From contig NZ_MASR01000001.1 in the NCBI RefSeq assembly GCF_001758195.1, positions 1,302,001-1,366,000 on the forward strand: a DNA stretch of 64,000 nucleotides. Direction: 5' to 3'. The DNA is from Pseudohongiella acticola (GTDB lineage Bacteria > Pseudomonadota > Gammaproteobacteria > Pseudomonadales > Pseudohongiellaceae). This document shows positions 55,506 through 63,765 of this stretch, in pieces (the first letter of the stretch is position 1; each line of letters opens with the position of its first letter). Position numbers and translations under genes: made by a program. The notes under the pieces are model-generated. The model did not search any database and was not told the origin of the DNA. It saw only the letters and a list, made by a program, of their open reading frames with translations.

Positions 55506-56638
55506 ACCGGTAATAACCAGCCGGTCACCACCCAGGGCAGCACCGCGCAGCTGCCCCAGAACAGCACGGCATACCACAACGCATGCGGCTTCTGCTCCAA
55601 CAGGCGACTGTTGAGCCAAAGCCCGCCGCCCAGCGGAATAAAGTGCGCCAATGCCAGACCAAATTCAGGCACGTTGACGTTCAGCAGAAACCAGACCGTG
55701 AACCCCATCAACAAAATGTGAAGCGCCAGCACGGTCAGAGCCAGAGGCATCGGAGGCCTCGGGTCATACTTCTGCTGATTGCCCGGCACACAGCGCGCCA
55801 GCGGGAAGCGTTCCTCAACATCGGCCGGCCGCCAGCCAGTGGGCATAAACCACAACCGCAGCTTGTCCCGCCAGCGCCGCGCGTGCAGACAGTCCTGCCA
55901 CAATTGCCAGTGCACATGAAAATTGGCAAAAAAAGGATTCCAGCTTTGCAGGGGTTTTCGCACACCATAAACACAGGGCTCGTCATCCAGCTCATGCTGA
56001 TAGGTGCCAAACATCCGATCCCATAAGATAAATACACCGCCAAAGTTGCGGTCGATGTAGGGATCATTGATGGCGTGATGCACCCGATGATTCATCGGTG
56101 TCACCAACACCTGCTCTGCCCACCCCAGCGTCTTGATAAAACGCGTATGCACCCAGAACTGATAGATCAGATTGAGCGAACCCACCGTCACCACCACCGC
56201 TGGCGGAAAACCGGCAAACAGCATGGGCAGGTAAAAAATTGAACCAATCAGGAAACCATTGAATGGCTGACGCAGCGCCGTGGTCAGGTTGTACTCTTCA
56301 CTTTGATGATGAACAACGTGAATACCCCACAACACATTGATTGTGTGCTGACTGCGATGGCTCCAGTAATAACAGAAATCGTAAAACACAAAAGCAGCCA
56401 GCCACAACCAGGGCGTCATGGTCAGTTCGCCGTGAGGCAGCACGGCCCACAGAGTGGCGTAAGCCAGGAAACCCATAAACCGGGTCGCAAACCCCAGCGT
56501 CTGGCTCAGCATACCCGTGCTCAACGACGCAATGGCATCGTTCAGACGGTAGTAACCGGTCTTGCGCCTCAGGTCCACACTCAGTTCAACCAACAGCAGC
56601 AGCATGAACACCGGTATGGCATACAGAACAAGATTCAT
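55421..56638 (-). CDS. Sterol desaturase/fatty acid hydroxylase-family membrane enzyme
   Basis: Di-iron membrane oxygenase. Histidine boxes HRSQH, HVVHHQ and HRVHH are visible in the first 210 residues, between about four helices. A C-terminal part with three more hydrophobic segments makes it 405 aa, longer than the usual 250-300. Substrate unknown (fatty acid, sterol-like or carotenoid). Its last 28 codons overlap the GH13_18 gene in convergent orientation. Confidence 0.85.
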   Translation of the reverse strand: MNLVLYAIPVFMLLLLVELSVDLRRKTGYYRLNDAIASLSTGMLSQTLGFATRFMGFLAYATLWAVLPHGELTMTPWLWLAAFVFYDFCYYWSHRSQHTINVLWGIHVVHHQSEEYNLTTALRQPFNGFLIGSIFYLPMLFAGFPPAVVVTVGSLNLIYQFWVHTRFIKTLGWAEQVLVTPMNHRVHHAINDPYIDRNFGGVFILWDRMFGTYQHELDDEPCVYGVRKPLQSWNPFFANFHVHWQLWQDCLHARRWRDKLRLWFMPTGWRPADVEERFPLARCVPGNQQKYDPRPPMPLALTVLALHILLMGFTVWFLLNVNVPEFGLALAHFIPLGGGLWLNSRLLEQKPHALWYAVLFWGSCAVLPWVVTGWLLPVQLSSAALLLPALVLPLVSGRRLLSQTV

Positions 56639-56820
56639 GGTTAACCCGCTATTTTGCCGCCCGTGACTTCCGGTTCGGCTATTCTTCTTTGCGACGTTTG
56701 TTCCCTGCGACTATAGCAGCTCCAGCAATTGAAACCAGTGCCGACAGGACCGACTTCCCATTAAGGTATTCTGCGACGCAGTCGATAACCCGGGGTAACG
56801 ACTGATCACCGGGCCTTTTC

Positions 56821-57492
56821 ATGCCATATCACAGACAGCTTACCTGCCTTGTCCTCCTGTTGTCGGCCTGTAGCCTCAGCGCCTGCAATAATCGATTTCA
56901 GGCCTATCCGCGCGCCGTTAACGTTGCCGGCTCGGAACAGCCCGTCGCCCGTTCAGCCGCACATTGGGACCTGATGGCCAGCAACGAGGCGGCATTGATC
57001 GCAGACAGCTTCGAGACGCCTCCGGCCCTTTTTGTCGCCCCGGCAGATGACAACGACAGTCCATTCAGGCAGGCCTATCATCGACTGCTGTCGGCGCAAC
57101 TGATCAATAACGGCGCCAGCGTCATGCTCAACCCGGGCAGCGCAGCGCTGCAGCTGGACTACGACATCCTGGTGGTGACACATGACAATGGCCGCAGCCT
57201 GCGGCCACGTACCGGGTTCTTTTCCGCGGCCTTTGCCATCGCCGCTGTTGCCGGCAATGTATCGAACTGGGCAGACAACGAACTGGCCATCATTCCCCTG
57301 GCCGCAGGACTGGATTTACTCACGCATTTCTGGCGCGACAGCCGGGAAACCATGTCTGAAGTCATTATCACCACCAACCTGCATGACGGCAGTCGCTTGC
57401 TGCGCTCAGACGCACGCATTTATTATGTACGTGACGCCGATCTTGCCAATTACCAGACACGGGGCAAAACCTTCAGTGTGGTCGGGACCTGA
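56821..57492 (+). CDS. Lipoprotein of unknown function paired with FlgO-like protein
   Basis: 223 aa with lipobox LSACN near residue 22. The mature domain shows QLDYDILVVTHDNGRSLRPRTG and a hydrophobic stretch GFFSAAFAIAAVAGNVSNWADN. IPLAAGLDLLTHFWRDSRETMSEVIITT resembles a surface/assembly lipoprotein beta-sheet. No enzyme motif. 4 nt separate it from the FlgO-like gene, so they are one operon and probably work in the outer membrane together. Confidence 0.65.
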   Translation: MPYHRQLTCLVLLLSACSLSACNNRFQAYPRAVNVAGSEQPVARSAAHWDLMASNEAALIADSFETPPALFVAPADDNDSPFRQAYHRLLSAQLINNGASVMLNPGSAALQLDYDILVVTHDNGRSLRPRTGFFSAAFAIAAVAGNVSNWADNELAIIPLAAGLDLLTHFWRDSRETMSEVIITTNLHDGSRLLRSDARIYYVRDADLANYQTRGKTFSVVGT

Positions 57493-57496
57493 TGCC

Positions 57497-58045
57497 ATGA
57501 AGCGTGTATGCAAACGACCTGTCTTATTGTTGCTGACACTGACGATTTTTGTTGCTGCCCTCAGTGGCTGTAAAACCGTCGCCAGAACCATCGGCAACCC
57601 GGTCATTACCAACAACCACCAGGCTGCACAACGTCTGATTGACATCGCTGGCGACCAGCTCGACCCCAATGCCAGAATGCTCGCTGCCAGCTTTGCCAGC
57701 ATCGACAATTTGTCACTGTCATCCTCTTTTGGCCGTATTGCCTCACAACAACTGGTGTCGGCATTCGCCGCCGAAGGTTATCAATTCGTGGAACTGTTGC
57801 TGCGCAACAGTGTTTACGTAGATCATCGACAGGGCGAGTTTCTGCTGTCGCGTGCTTTGACTGATATCAGCGCCGAACACAACGCCGATGTTGTCCTGGT
57901 CGGCACTTACGCCATTGCAGAACGCAACATCTATGTGACCGCTCGCCTGATCCGGACCCGGGACAGCATCATCCTGGCCTCGCATGACTACGCCGTACCT
58001 TACACCCCTGACATGCGCAGTCTGTTGCGACCCGAACGCTGGTAA
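57497..58045 (+). CDS. FlgO-like outer-membrane lipoprotein
   Basis: 182 aa, lipobox LSGC with signal MKRVCKRPVLLLLTLTIF. The domain resembles FlgO: ASFASIDNLSLSSSFGRIASQQLVSAFAAEGY, then LSRALTDISAEHNADVVLVGTYAIAERNIYVTARLI. Vibrio FlgO is needed for flagellar stability, but no flagellar gene is in the window. ATG 57497 replaces a much longer frame (from 57182) that shadows the previous gene. Confidence 0.8.
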   Translation: MKRVCKRPVLLLLTLTIFVAALSGCKTVARTIGNPVITNNHQAAQRLIDIAGDQLDPNARMLAASFASIDNLSLSSSFGRIASQQLVSAFAAEGYQFVELLLRNSVYVDHRQGEFLLSRALTDISAEHNADVVLVGTYAIAERNIYVTARLIRTRDSIILASHDYAVPYTPDMRSLLRPERW

Positions 58046-58063
58046 GCAATACTCCGGAGTATT

Positions 58064-59818
58064 ATGTCCGCCGCCGACACCAACAACAGCATGCTTGGCA
58101 TCCGCCAACGCATTCTGCAGACAACCCTGTGGGCAACCGCGGCACTGGTCAGTATCGCCTATATTCCCAGCGTCATTCTGGCCTATCAACTGCAAATCTG
58201 GAGCCTGTTGGTCATCGACAACGTTGCCTGGGTAGCAGTGTTCGTGCTGGCCAGCGCAAAGCAGGCGCCCTATCACCTGCGTGCCGGTCTATTCCTGGGG
58301 TTATGGGCGGCTATTGGCGTATTTTTGTTATGGCTGCTGGGGCCAGTGGGCGCAGGTACCGAATGGCTGCTGACCGTGCCCGTGCTATCCGCACTGTTCT
58401 TTGGTTTTCGCGGTGCTTTTATTGGCATTGCGCTTACGCTTCTTATCCTCCTGAGTTATGGTGCACTTCTGGTGCTGGCACAGGCACCCGACCCGGCCTA
58501 CGGCGATTTAGGCTACACGCTCGAATCCTGGTTTGGGGTCAGCGGCACATTGCTCTTCCTGTGCGCGCTGGGTTCACTGACAGCAGCGCGATTACTGGCC
58601 AATCTGGAAGCGACTATCAATGAGCTGGAGTCCTCACGCCAGCGTATCGCGGAATCCCTGAAAGAGCGCGAACAATTACAGGAACAGTTACTGCATTCAC
58701 AGAAACTCAGCGCGCTCGGCATCATGGCCAGTGGCATTGCCCACGACTTCAACAATTTGTTGCTGCCCATGCTCATGGCCAGTGAAGAGGCGCGCGAACT
58801 CGCCCCGGTCGGCAGTACACAGCGACAACATATAGACAACACCATTGTCTCTGCCGAACGTGCCGCGCATCTGGTCAAACGAATTCTCAGCTTCAGCCAG
58901 CACAACAATGCAGATGCCAGCAGCACGCCCGTTGCACCCGCCCTTCGTGAAACTGCCGCGCTGCTGCGTAGCACCATGCCTGCCAACATCGCCATCACGA
59001 CTACCATCAACGCCAGTGACGCCTGTATCCTGGCATCAGCCGACATGTTGCACCAGATCACCATGAATCTGGGCACCAATGCCTGCCTCGCCATGAAACC
59101 CGGAGGCGGAGAACTGGCTTTCAAACTGGACCTGTCCGACTCTGGCGAACACGTGGTATTAACCGTAAACGATACCGGCCCGGGGGTTCCCGAAGACATC
59201 CAGCACCGGATTTTCGAACCGTTTTTTACCACCCGTGACGCCGGCGAAGGCACGGGTCTGGGACTGGCCATTGTGCATAAGCTGGTGACTGAACTGGGCG
59301 GCAGTATCCGTGTCGATTCGCGCCCTGACGCCGGCACTGTTTTCACCCTGACATTCAGAACCACGCCTGCGGCGGCAGCCATATCCGGGGCGGTGTCCAG
59401 CTACACCACCACGCCAGAAACAACACAATCGCCTGCCGCCTACCGAGTCATGGTGGTCGACGATGAAGAACTGGTGCTTGCCACCATTCGCATGACCTTG
59501 CAGCGCGAAGGCTTTTATGTGATTGAACACGCTTCCGCCGCCCCGGCATTACGTCACCTGCAAGACACCAGCAAAACCACGATAGATCTACTGATTTCAG
59601 ATCAGACCATGCCAGGCATGACAGGCATAGAGCTCGCCACTCAAGTTCGGGCGACACTGCCACAGTTGCCGATATTGCTGGCATCCGGCAATCTTAGTGA
59701 GACGGAACGCAAACAGATCCAGTTGCTGGGCAATGTCGTACCACTCGACAAACCGTTTAGTCGAAACATGCTATTGTCGGCTATTGACGCCATACGGTCA
59801 GTTCGAACACCCTTATAA
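58064..59818 (+). CDS. Hybrid sensor histidine kinase with C-terminal receiver
   Basis: 584 aa. Residues 1-185 carry about six membrane helices as the sensor. A short coiled coil (NLEATINELESSRQRIAESLKEREQLQEQLL) leads to the H-box GIAHDFNNLL (phospho-acceptor H227). The ATPase domain has LGTNACLAM (N box), NDTGPGVPE (G1), FEPFFTTRDAGEGTGLGLAI (F/G2). The receiver has VDDEELVLATIRM and phospho-acceptor Asp in LLISDQTMPGMTG. The H-box of the 'NtrB/FixL-like' type (HDFNN) is clear. No separate output regulator adjoins. Confidence 0.9.
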   Translation: MSAADTNNSMLGIRQRILQTTLWATAALVSIAYIPSVILAYQLQIWSLLVIDNVAWVAVFVLASAKQAPYHLRAGLFLGLWAAIGVFLLWLLGPVGAGTEWLLTVPVLSALFFGFRGAFIGIALTLLILLSYGALLVLAQAPDPAYGDLGYTLESWFGVSGTLLFLCALGSLTAARLLANLEATINELESSRQRIAESLKEREQLQEQLLHSQKLSALGIMASGIAHDFNNLLLPMLMASEEARELAPVGSTQRQHIDNTIVSAERAAHLVKRILSFSQHNNADASSTPVAPALRETAALLRSTMPANIAITTTINASDACILASADMLHQITMNLGTNACLAMKPGGGELAFKLDLSDSGEHVVLTVNDTGPGVPEDIQHRIFEPFFTTRDAGEGTGLGLAIVHKLVTELGGSIRVDSRPDAGTVFTLTFRTTPAAAAISGAVSSYTTTPETTQSPAAYRVMVVDDEELVLATIRMTLQREGFYVIEHASAAPALRHLQDTSKTTIDLLISDQTMPGMTGIELATQVRATLPQLPILLASGNLSETERKQIQLLGNVVPLDKPFSRNMLLSAIDAIRSVRTPL

Positions 59819-59848
59819 CCATACTAAAAACCGAAAGCAGGAAGCCTA

Positions 59849-60268
59849 ATGATTCCCGATCCACTGTCACGTCTGTTTATTCCCGCCAGCCGCATTATCC
59901 TTGCCATTTACTTTTTCCTGCCCGGCATGATGAAGTTTACCCAGTACGACATGCATGTGGATTATATGGCATCGCATGGCATGTTCTGGATTCCTTTCTT
60001 TCTGATTTTGAGCGGGCTTATCCAGGTCGGTGGGTCGGCGGCCCTGCTTGTTGGTTATCGTGTGCCACTGGTTGCGTTTGTGCTGGCAGGGCTGACCTTT
60101 GTCATCAGCCTGGTAATGCATGATTTCTGGACCATGGAAGCAGGTCTACAGCAATCCCATGAAACCCAGAATTTTTTCAAGAACATGGGCATCATGGCCG
60201 GGCTTCTGGCCCTCAGTGGCGCAGGTGCCGGTGCATTCAGTCTGGATAACCGCAAGGCCAGAGCCTGA
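59849..60268 (+). CDS. DoxX-family membrane protein
   Basis: 139 aa, four membrane helices with the DoxX/YphA pattern: ASRIILAIYFFLPGMMKFTQYD, IPFFLILSGLIQVGGSAALLVGY, VPLVAFVLAGLTFVISLVMHDFW and GIMAGLLALSGAGAGAF. Function in proteobacteria is uncertain (linked to redox and membrane stress in other groups). Followed by a terminator. Confidence 0.82.
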   Translation: MIPDPLSRLFIPASRIILAIYFFLPGMMKFTQYDMHVDYMASHGMFWIPFFLILSGLIQVGGSAALLVGYRVPLVAFVLAGLTFVISLVMHDFWTMEAGLQQSHETQNFFKNMGIMAGLLALSGAGAGAFSLDNRKARA

Positions 60269-60283
60269 AGCCAGCATTGCGTT

Positions 60284-60316
60284 GCCCCCGGTTTTTTCGG
60301 GGGCCGGGGCTTTTTT
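60284..60316 (+). terminator. Rho-independent terminator after doxX
   Basis: Stem GCCCCCG (60284-60290) with CGGGGGC (60298-60304), then CGGGGC and six T. Confidence 0.75.
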
Positions 60317-60328
60317 GGGGACAGGTCT

Positions 60329-60358
60329 TGGAAATTGCCAGCGATTCTGACATATTAT
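60329..60358 (+). promoter_or_regulatory. Possible promoter of tRNA-Pro
   Basis: TTGGAA (60329-60334), 18-nt spacer, TATTAT (60353-60358), 75 nt before the tRNA. Confidence 0.35.
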
Positions 60359-60433
60359 CGACCCCGTTAGCCGTTGCCAGCGCCCATGTTTTGTGCAGGG
60401 ACCGACAACGGCGAGAAGTACGCAGGACCCCTT

Positions 60434-60510
60434 CGGAGTGTAGCTCAGCCTGGTAGAGCACTGCCTTCGGGAGGCAGGGGTCGGAGGTTCGAATCCTCTC
60501 ACTCCGACCA
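60434..60510 (+). tRNA. tRNA-Pro (anticodon CGG)
   Basis: Acceptor CGGAGTG/CACTCCG with encoded ACCA, anticodon stem CTGCC/GGCAG and loop TTCGGGA giving anticodon CGG. T arm GGAGG/CCTCT. Confidence 0.96.
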
Positions 60511-60554
60511 ATTCCCGATTAGCTATCAGCTCTGCGCCAAGCTACAATCAGGCC

Positions 60555-61781
60555 ATGACTTTATCCACGCCAAAACTTGTCCATCGTTTGATTCTGCTGC
60601 TTGTGTGCAGCGGGTTGTCCCATGCTGTGTCTGCTCAGGCAAATAACCCGGCCGAGCCAGATGCGCCTGCTTCAGTAAGCCCTGAACCATCCGCTGTCGG
60701 TCGTTACAACGTGGAAATCGGCCTGGAAGCTTTTCAGGACGAAGACTATGACACCGCATTACAGGTCTTCACCGAAGGCGCGATGATCGGACACGCCATC
60801 GCCCAATACAACCTGGCATTGATGTATCAACAGGGCATTGGCACCGAACAGAATTTCGAACGCGCCATGCAGCTGTATGCGCTGTCGGCACAACAGGGAA
60901 TCGTGCGCGCCCAGTTCAACCTCGGCGTCATGTATGACCAGGGCCAAGGCATCGAACAGGACTACCGGGAAGCCTATTACTGGTACGAGCAGGCCGCCGA
61001 ACAGGGTGATGCGGATGCGCAGTACGCCGTCGGCACAATGAACTTTTATGGTCAGGGCCGGGCCGAGAATTTTACCGAAGCCATGCGCTGGTACCAGGAG
61101 TCCGCACGACAGGGCCATCGTGACGCCCAATACAATCTTGGCGTTCTGCTGATCAGTGGTCTGGTCGGTGAGCCCAATCCCACCGCTGCAATGACATGGT
61201 TCACGCTGGCGGCAGAAAAAGGCAGTGTTGATGCCCAGTACAATGCCGCTCTGATGTATGCCACTGGCCAGGGTGTGACACGTGATGCCGCACAGGCCCG
61301 TGACTATTTTACCCAGGCTGCCGAGCAGGGCCTGCGCGATGCGCAAACCCGGTTGGGCATTCTGTATGCCACCAGTGACCAGGACGGGTTACCACGGGAC
61401 TATGAACAGGCGCGTTACTGGTTCAATCGCTCAGCGCATCGCGGCGATGCCACTGCACAGTTCTTTCTGGCCCGGATATTCGCAGACGGCCTGGGTGTCG
61501 AACAGAACCTGTCGATTGCCCACATGTGGTATGAACTGGCATACCGCTTTGGTTATGAGCACGCCGTCAGTTCACTGGAACGCCTGCGCGCAGAAATGGA
61601 TGAAGAAAGCACACTACAGGCGCGGCTGATGGCCGCACGCTGGATGCGTGCCTACGCTGAACAGAACCCTGACTCGGTGCGTATTACCCGCATTCCTGAC
61701 GACGCTGTCGATGCGGCCAATGAAAACCCCGATGAATCCACTGACAGCCCTGCCAACGACAGCAACAACCTGCCAGACTGA
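60555..61781 (+). CDS. Exported Sel1-repeat (SLR) protein
   Basis: 408 aa with signal peptide (VCSGLSHAVSAQ, about 1-27) and at least eight Sel1-like repeats of about 36 residues, e.g. GHAIAQYNLALMYQQGIGTEQNF, RAQFNLGVMYDQGQGIEQDY, DAQYNAALMYATGQGVTRDA and TAQFFLARIFADGLGVEQNL. A charged linker and Asn/Asp/Ser-rich tail follow. Likely a periplasmic scaffold. Ends 108 nt before the PYP gene. Confidence 0.88.
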   Translation: MTLSTPKLVHRLILLLVCSGLSHAVSAQANNPAEPDAPASVSPEPSAVGRYNVEIGLEAFQDEDYDTALQVFTEGAMIGHAIAQYNLALMYQQGIGTEQNFERAMQLYALSAQQGIVRAQFNLGVMYDQGQGIEQDYREAYYWYEQAAEQGDADAQYAVGTMNFYGQGRAENFTEAMRWYQESARQGHRDAQYNLGVLLISGLVGEPNPTAAMTWFTLAAEKGSVDAQYNAALMYATGQGVTRDAAQARDYFTQAAEQGLRDAQTRLGILYATSDQDGLPRDYEQARYWFNRSAHRGDATAQFFLARIFADGLGVEQNLSIAHMWYELAYRFGYEHAVSSLERLRAEMDEESTLQARLMAARWMRAYAEQNPDSVRITRIPDDAVDAANENPDESTDSPANDSNNLPD

Positions 61782-61814
61782 TCCGGCTCACCTCTTTCTA
61801 CGTATTACTGTGCG

Positions 61815-61835
61815 GACAATTTAAGGCAAATTGTC
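61815..61835. promoter_or_regulatory. Perfect 21-bp dyad upstream of the PYP gene
   Basis: GACAATTT (61815-61822) - AAGGC - AAATTGTC (61828-61835), 8-bp arms, 54 nt before the PYP ATG. No T-tract follows, so an operator is more likely than a terminator of the Sel1 gene. Confidence 0.5.
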
Positions 61836-61889
61836 ATTTCACATTGATGTAAAACCCCGCGTTTTAGCGCAACATCTGGAGATTGCAGT

Positions 61890-62270
61890 ATGTCATTGGA
61901 AGTAATTGATTTTGGTGCCTCGGATATCGATAACAAATTGGCGAACATGAGTGCCTCACAAATCGATGATCTTGCCTTTGGTGCCATTCAGCTCGACGCC
62001 AACGGGATTATTCAGCAATACAATGAAGCAGAAGGGGCCATCACCGGACGTTCACCCAGCCAGGTAATTGGCAAGAATTTTTTCACAGACGTAGCTCCTT
62101 GCACCAACACACCAAAATTCAAAGGTGCGTTTGAAAAAGTCGTCGCGGACCGCGGCAGTGTCATGCTGGAGTACACCTTCGATTACCAGATGTCACCCAC
62201 TAAGGTTAAGGTACATATGAAACCGGCACTGGTCGGTGGCAGCTTCTGGATTTTTGTAAAAAGACTCTGA
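61890..62270 (+). CDS. pyp: Photoactive yellow protein
   Basis: Blue-light photoreceptor of the PAS fold that binds p-coumaric acid through a thioester to cysteine. 126 aa, collinear with Halorhodospira PYP. The chromophore cysteine is C70 (VAPCTNTP). Pocket residues equivalent to Y42, E46, T50 and R52 are Y43, E47, T51 and R53 ([14 protein letters not shown]). [12 protein letters not shown] and [20 protein letters not shown] complete the family signature. Ribosome binding site CTGGAG. The CoA ligase that activates its chromophore starts 3 nt downstream. Cytoplasmic; output partner unknown. Confidence 0.96.
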   Translation: MSLEVIDFGASDIDNKLANMSASQIDDLAFGAIQLDANGIIQQYNEAEGAITGRSPSQVIGKNFFTDVAPCTNTPKFKGAFEKVVADRGSVMLEYTFDYQMSPTKVKVHMKPALVGGSFWIFVKRL

Positions 62271-62273
62271 CCC

Positions 62274-63542
62274 ATGTGGTGGCAACAACCCGGGCTGCTG
62301 GAAACGTATCTGCATGACTTTCTCAGCGATTCATTGCATCGCCGCGGCCTGGGTGACCTGCTGCTAAACTGCGATACACCGGCATCAGGTCTGCTCGCCG
62401 ACCCCCGCTATTTCGGTTACAGCTCGCTGGACATGGTTGAGCTGGCCCGGCGTTTTGCATTGGCATTGGGCCTGGACCGTACCGGGATTTCCGATCTGCT
62501 GTTGGCCAGGCGCTCTGCCGAGGGCTGGCTGGGTGTTGCCCGGCGCAGTCTGGAGATTGACGACAGCACGCTGCACTTCTACTCATCCGGATCCACCGGC
62601 GAACCCACAGCAAGCGCCCACAGCCTGCACAGACTGAAACGTGAAACGGATTTTTTCCAGACGCTGCTACCGGTCCCAAAGCGCATTGTCAGCACAGTTC
62701 CTTGCCATCACATTTACGGATTTATCTGGAGTGTGCTGCTTCCCTCGACACTGGCCTGTGAACAACTGAGAATACACCCGACGCGTTCGCTACCGGAAAA
62801 CTGGGCGCAACAACTTCGTGATGAAGACCTGATCGTAGCCACGCCCGAAGTCTGGACCCTGTTGCTCAACCAGCAGATAAAGCTGCCCGACCGCTTCACC
62901 GGCATCAGCTCAACAGCGCCACTGCCCGTCGCGACTGCCGCCGCCATTCGCAGGCGATATCCCAACGCTACCCTGACCGAAGTCTACGGCAGCAGTGAAA
63001 CTGCCGGCCTGGCCTGGCGGCAACAAGACAATGTCGCATTCACCCTGTTGCCATTCTGGACGTTACAGAGCCAGAACGGTAGCTGGCTAGTGCAAGACCA
63101 GGACGATGGTCAACAATATCCGCTCAGTGACCGATTGCAGCTGCATGACAGCTCACATTTTTCCATCCTGGGCCGGACCGACACCGTGATACAGATCCAC
63201 GGCAACAATATAAATCTGGCACTGCTGGCAGACACGCTGCAGACCCACATCGGCATCAAGCAAGCCCGCGTGCGCAGCGACAGCAATAGTGGCGACCCCG
63301 GCGGCAGCCCCTCAGGACTGCACTATTTCCTGGTGCTGGATCAGCCCCCAGCTGACATCAGTCAATGGTGCCGGAACTTCAGCGACTGGCTCGCCGATAG
63401 CCTGGGCAACGTGCCACCACCCCGATCTGTGATCATCGCGCCGTCGCTGCCGGTCAATACCTTAGGTAAAACCGTGTCCTGGGATCCATCCCAATACCCA
63501 TTGGTGACCGGTTGTTTCCGCTCCGGCTTCGGGTCGACCTGA
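62274..63542 (+). CDS. PYP-associated p-coumarate:CoA ligase (AMP-binding enzyme)
   Basis: Activates p-coumaric acid to its CoA ester so that it can be attached to PYP (known role of the linked ligase in Rhodobacter). Compact ANL enzyme of 422 aa. A3 loop is SSGSTGEPTA, with the usual final Lys missing. A5 motif VYGSSETAG, A7 region SDRLQLHDSSHFSILGRTDTVIQIHGNNI. The catalytic Lys near the C-terminus lies in LGKTVSW. Transcribed with pyp. No tyrosine ammonia-lyase gene adjoins it in the window. Confidence 0.88.
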   Translation: MWWQQPGLLETYLHDFLSDSLHRRGLGDLLLNCDTPASGLLADPRYFGYSSLDMVELARRFALALGLDRTGISDLLLARRSAEGWLGVARRSLEIDDSTLHFYSSGSTGEPTASAHSLHRLKRETDFFQTLLPVPKRIVSTVPCHHIYGFIWSVLLPSTLACEQLRIHPTRSLPENWAQQLRDEDLIVATPEVWTLLLNQQIKLPDRFTGISSTAPLPVATAAAIRRRYPNATLTEVYGSSETAGLAWRQQDNVAFTLLPFWTLQSQNGSWLVQDQDDGQQYPLSDRLQLHDSSHFSILGRTDTVIQIHGNNINLALLADTLQTHIGIKQARVRSDSNSGDPGGSPSGLHYFLVLDQPPADISQWCRNFSDWLADSLGNVPPPRSVIIAPSLPVNTLGKTVSWDPSQYPLVTGCFRSGFGST

Positions 63543-63559
63543 TACGTAGCAAAGGCTGC

Positions 63560-63588
63560 TCGACAAAAGATGCCACTTCCGCTAATTT
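63560..63588 (+). promoter_or_regulatory. Likely promoter of tRNA-Gly
   Basis: TCGACA (63560-63565), 17-nt spacer, TAATTT (63583-63588), ending 9 nt before the tRNA. Confidence 0.45.
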
Positions 63589-63597
63589 GTGCCGTCT

Positions 63598-63671
63598 GCG
63601 GGTGTAGCTCAATGGTAGAGCAGAAGCTTCCCAAGCTTACGACGAGGGTTCGATTCCCTTCACCCGCTCCA
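63598..63671 (+). tRNA. tRNA-Gly (anticodon CCC)
   Basis: Acceptor GCGGGTG/CACCCGC with T discriminator and encoded CCA. Anticodon loop TTCCCAA gives CCC. T arm GAGGG/CCCTT. The first anticodon-stem pair (G-A) is mismatched; the other four pair. Confidence 0.94.
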
Positions 63672-63765
63672 GACGCTACCTGCTCGCGATATCGGAACGC
63701 TGACGCACATGCATTTGTGTAGTAAAGTCAGTGTTGACCCCAACAATAATCGCGAGACCAGAACA

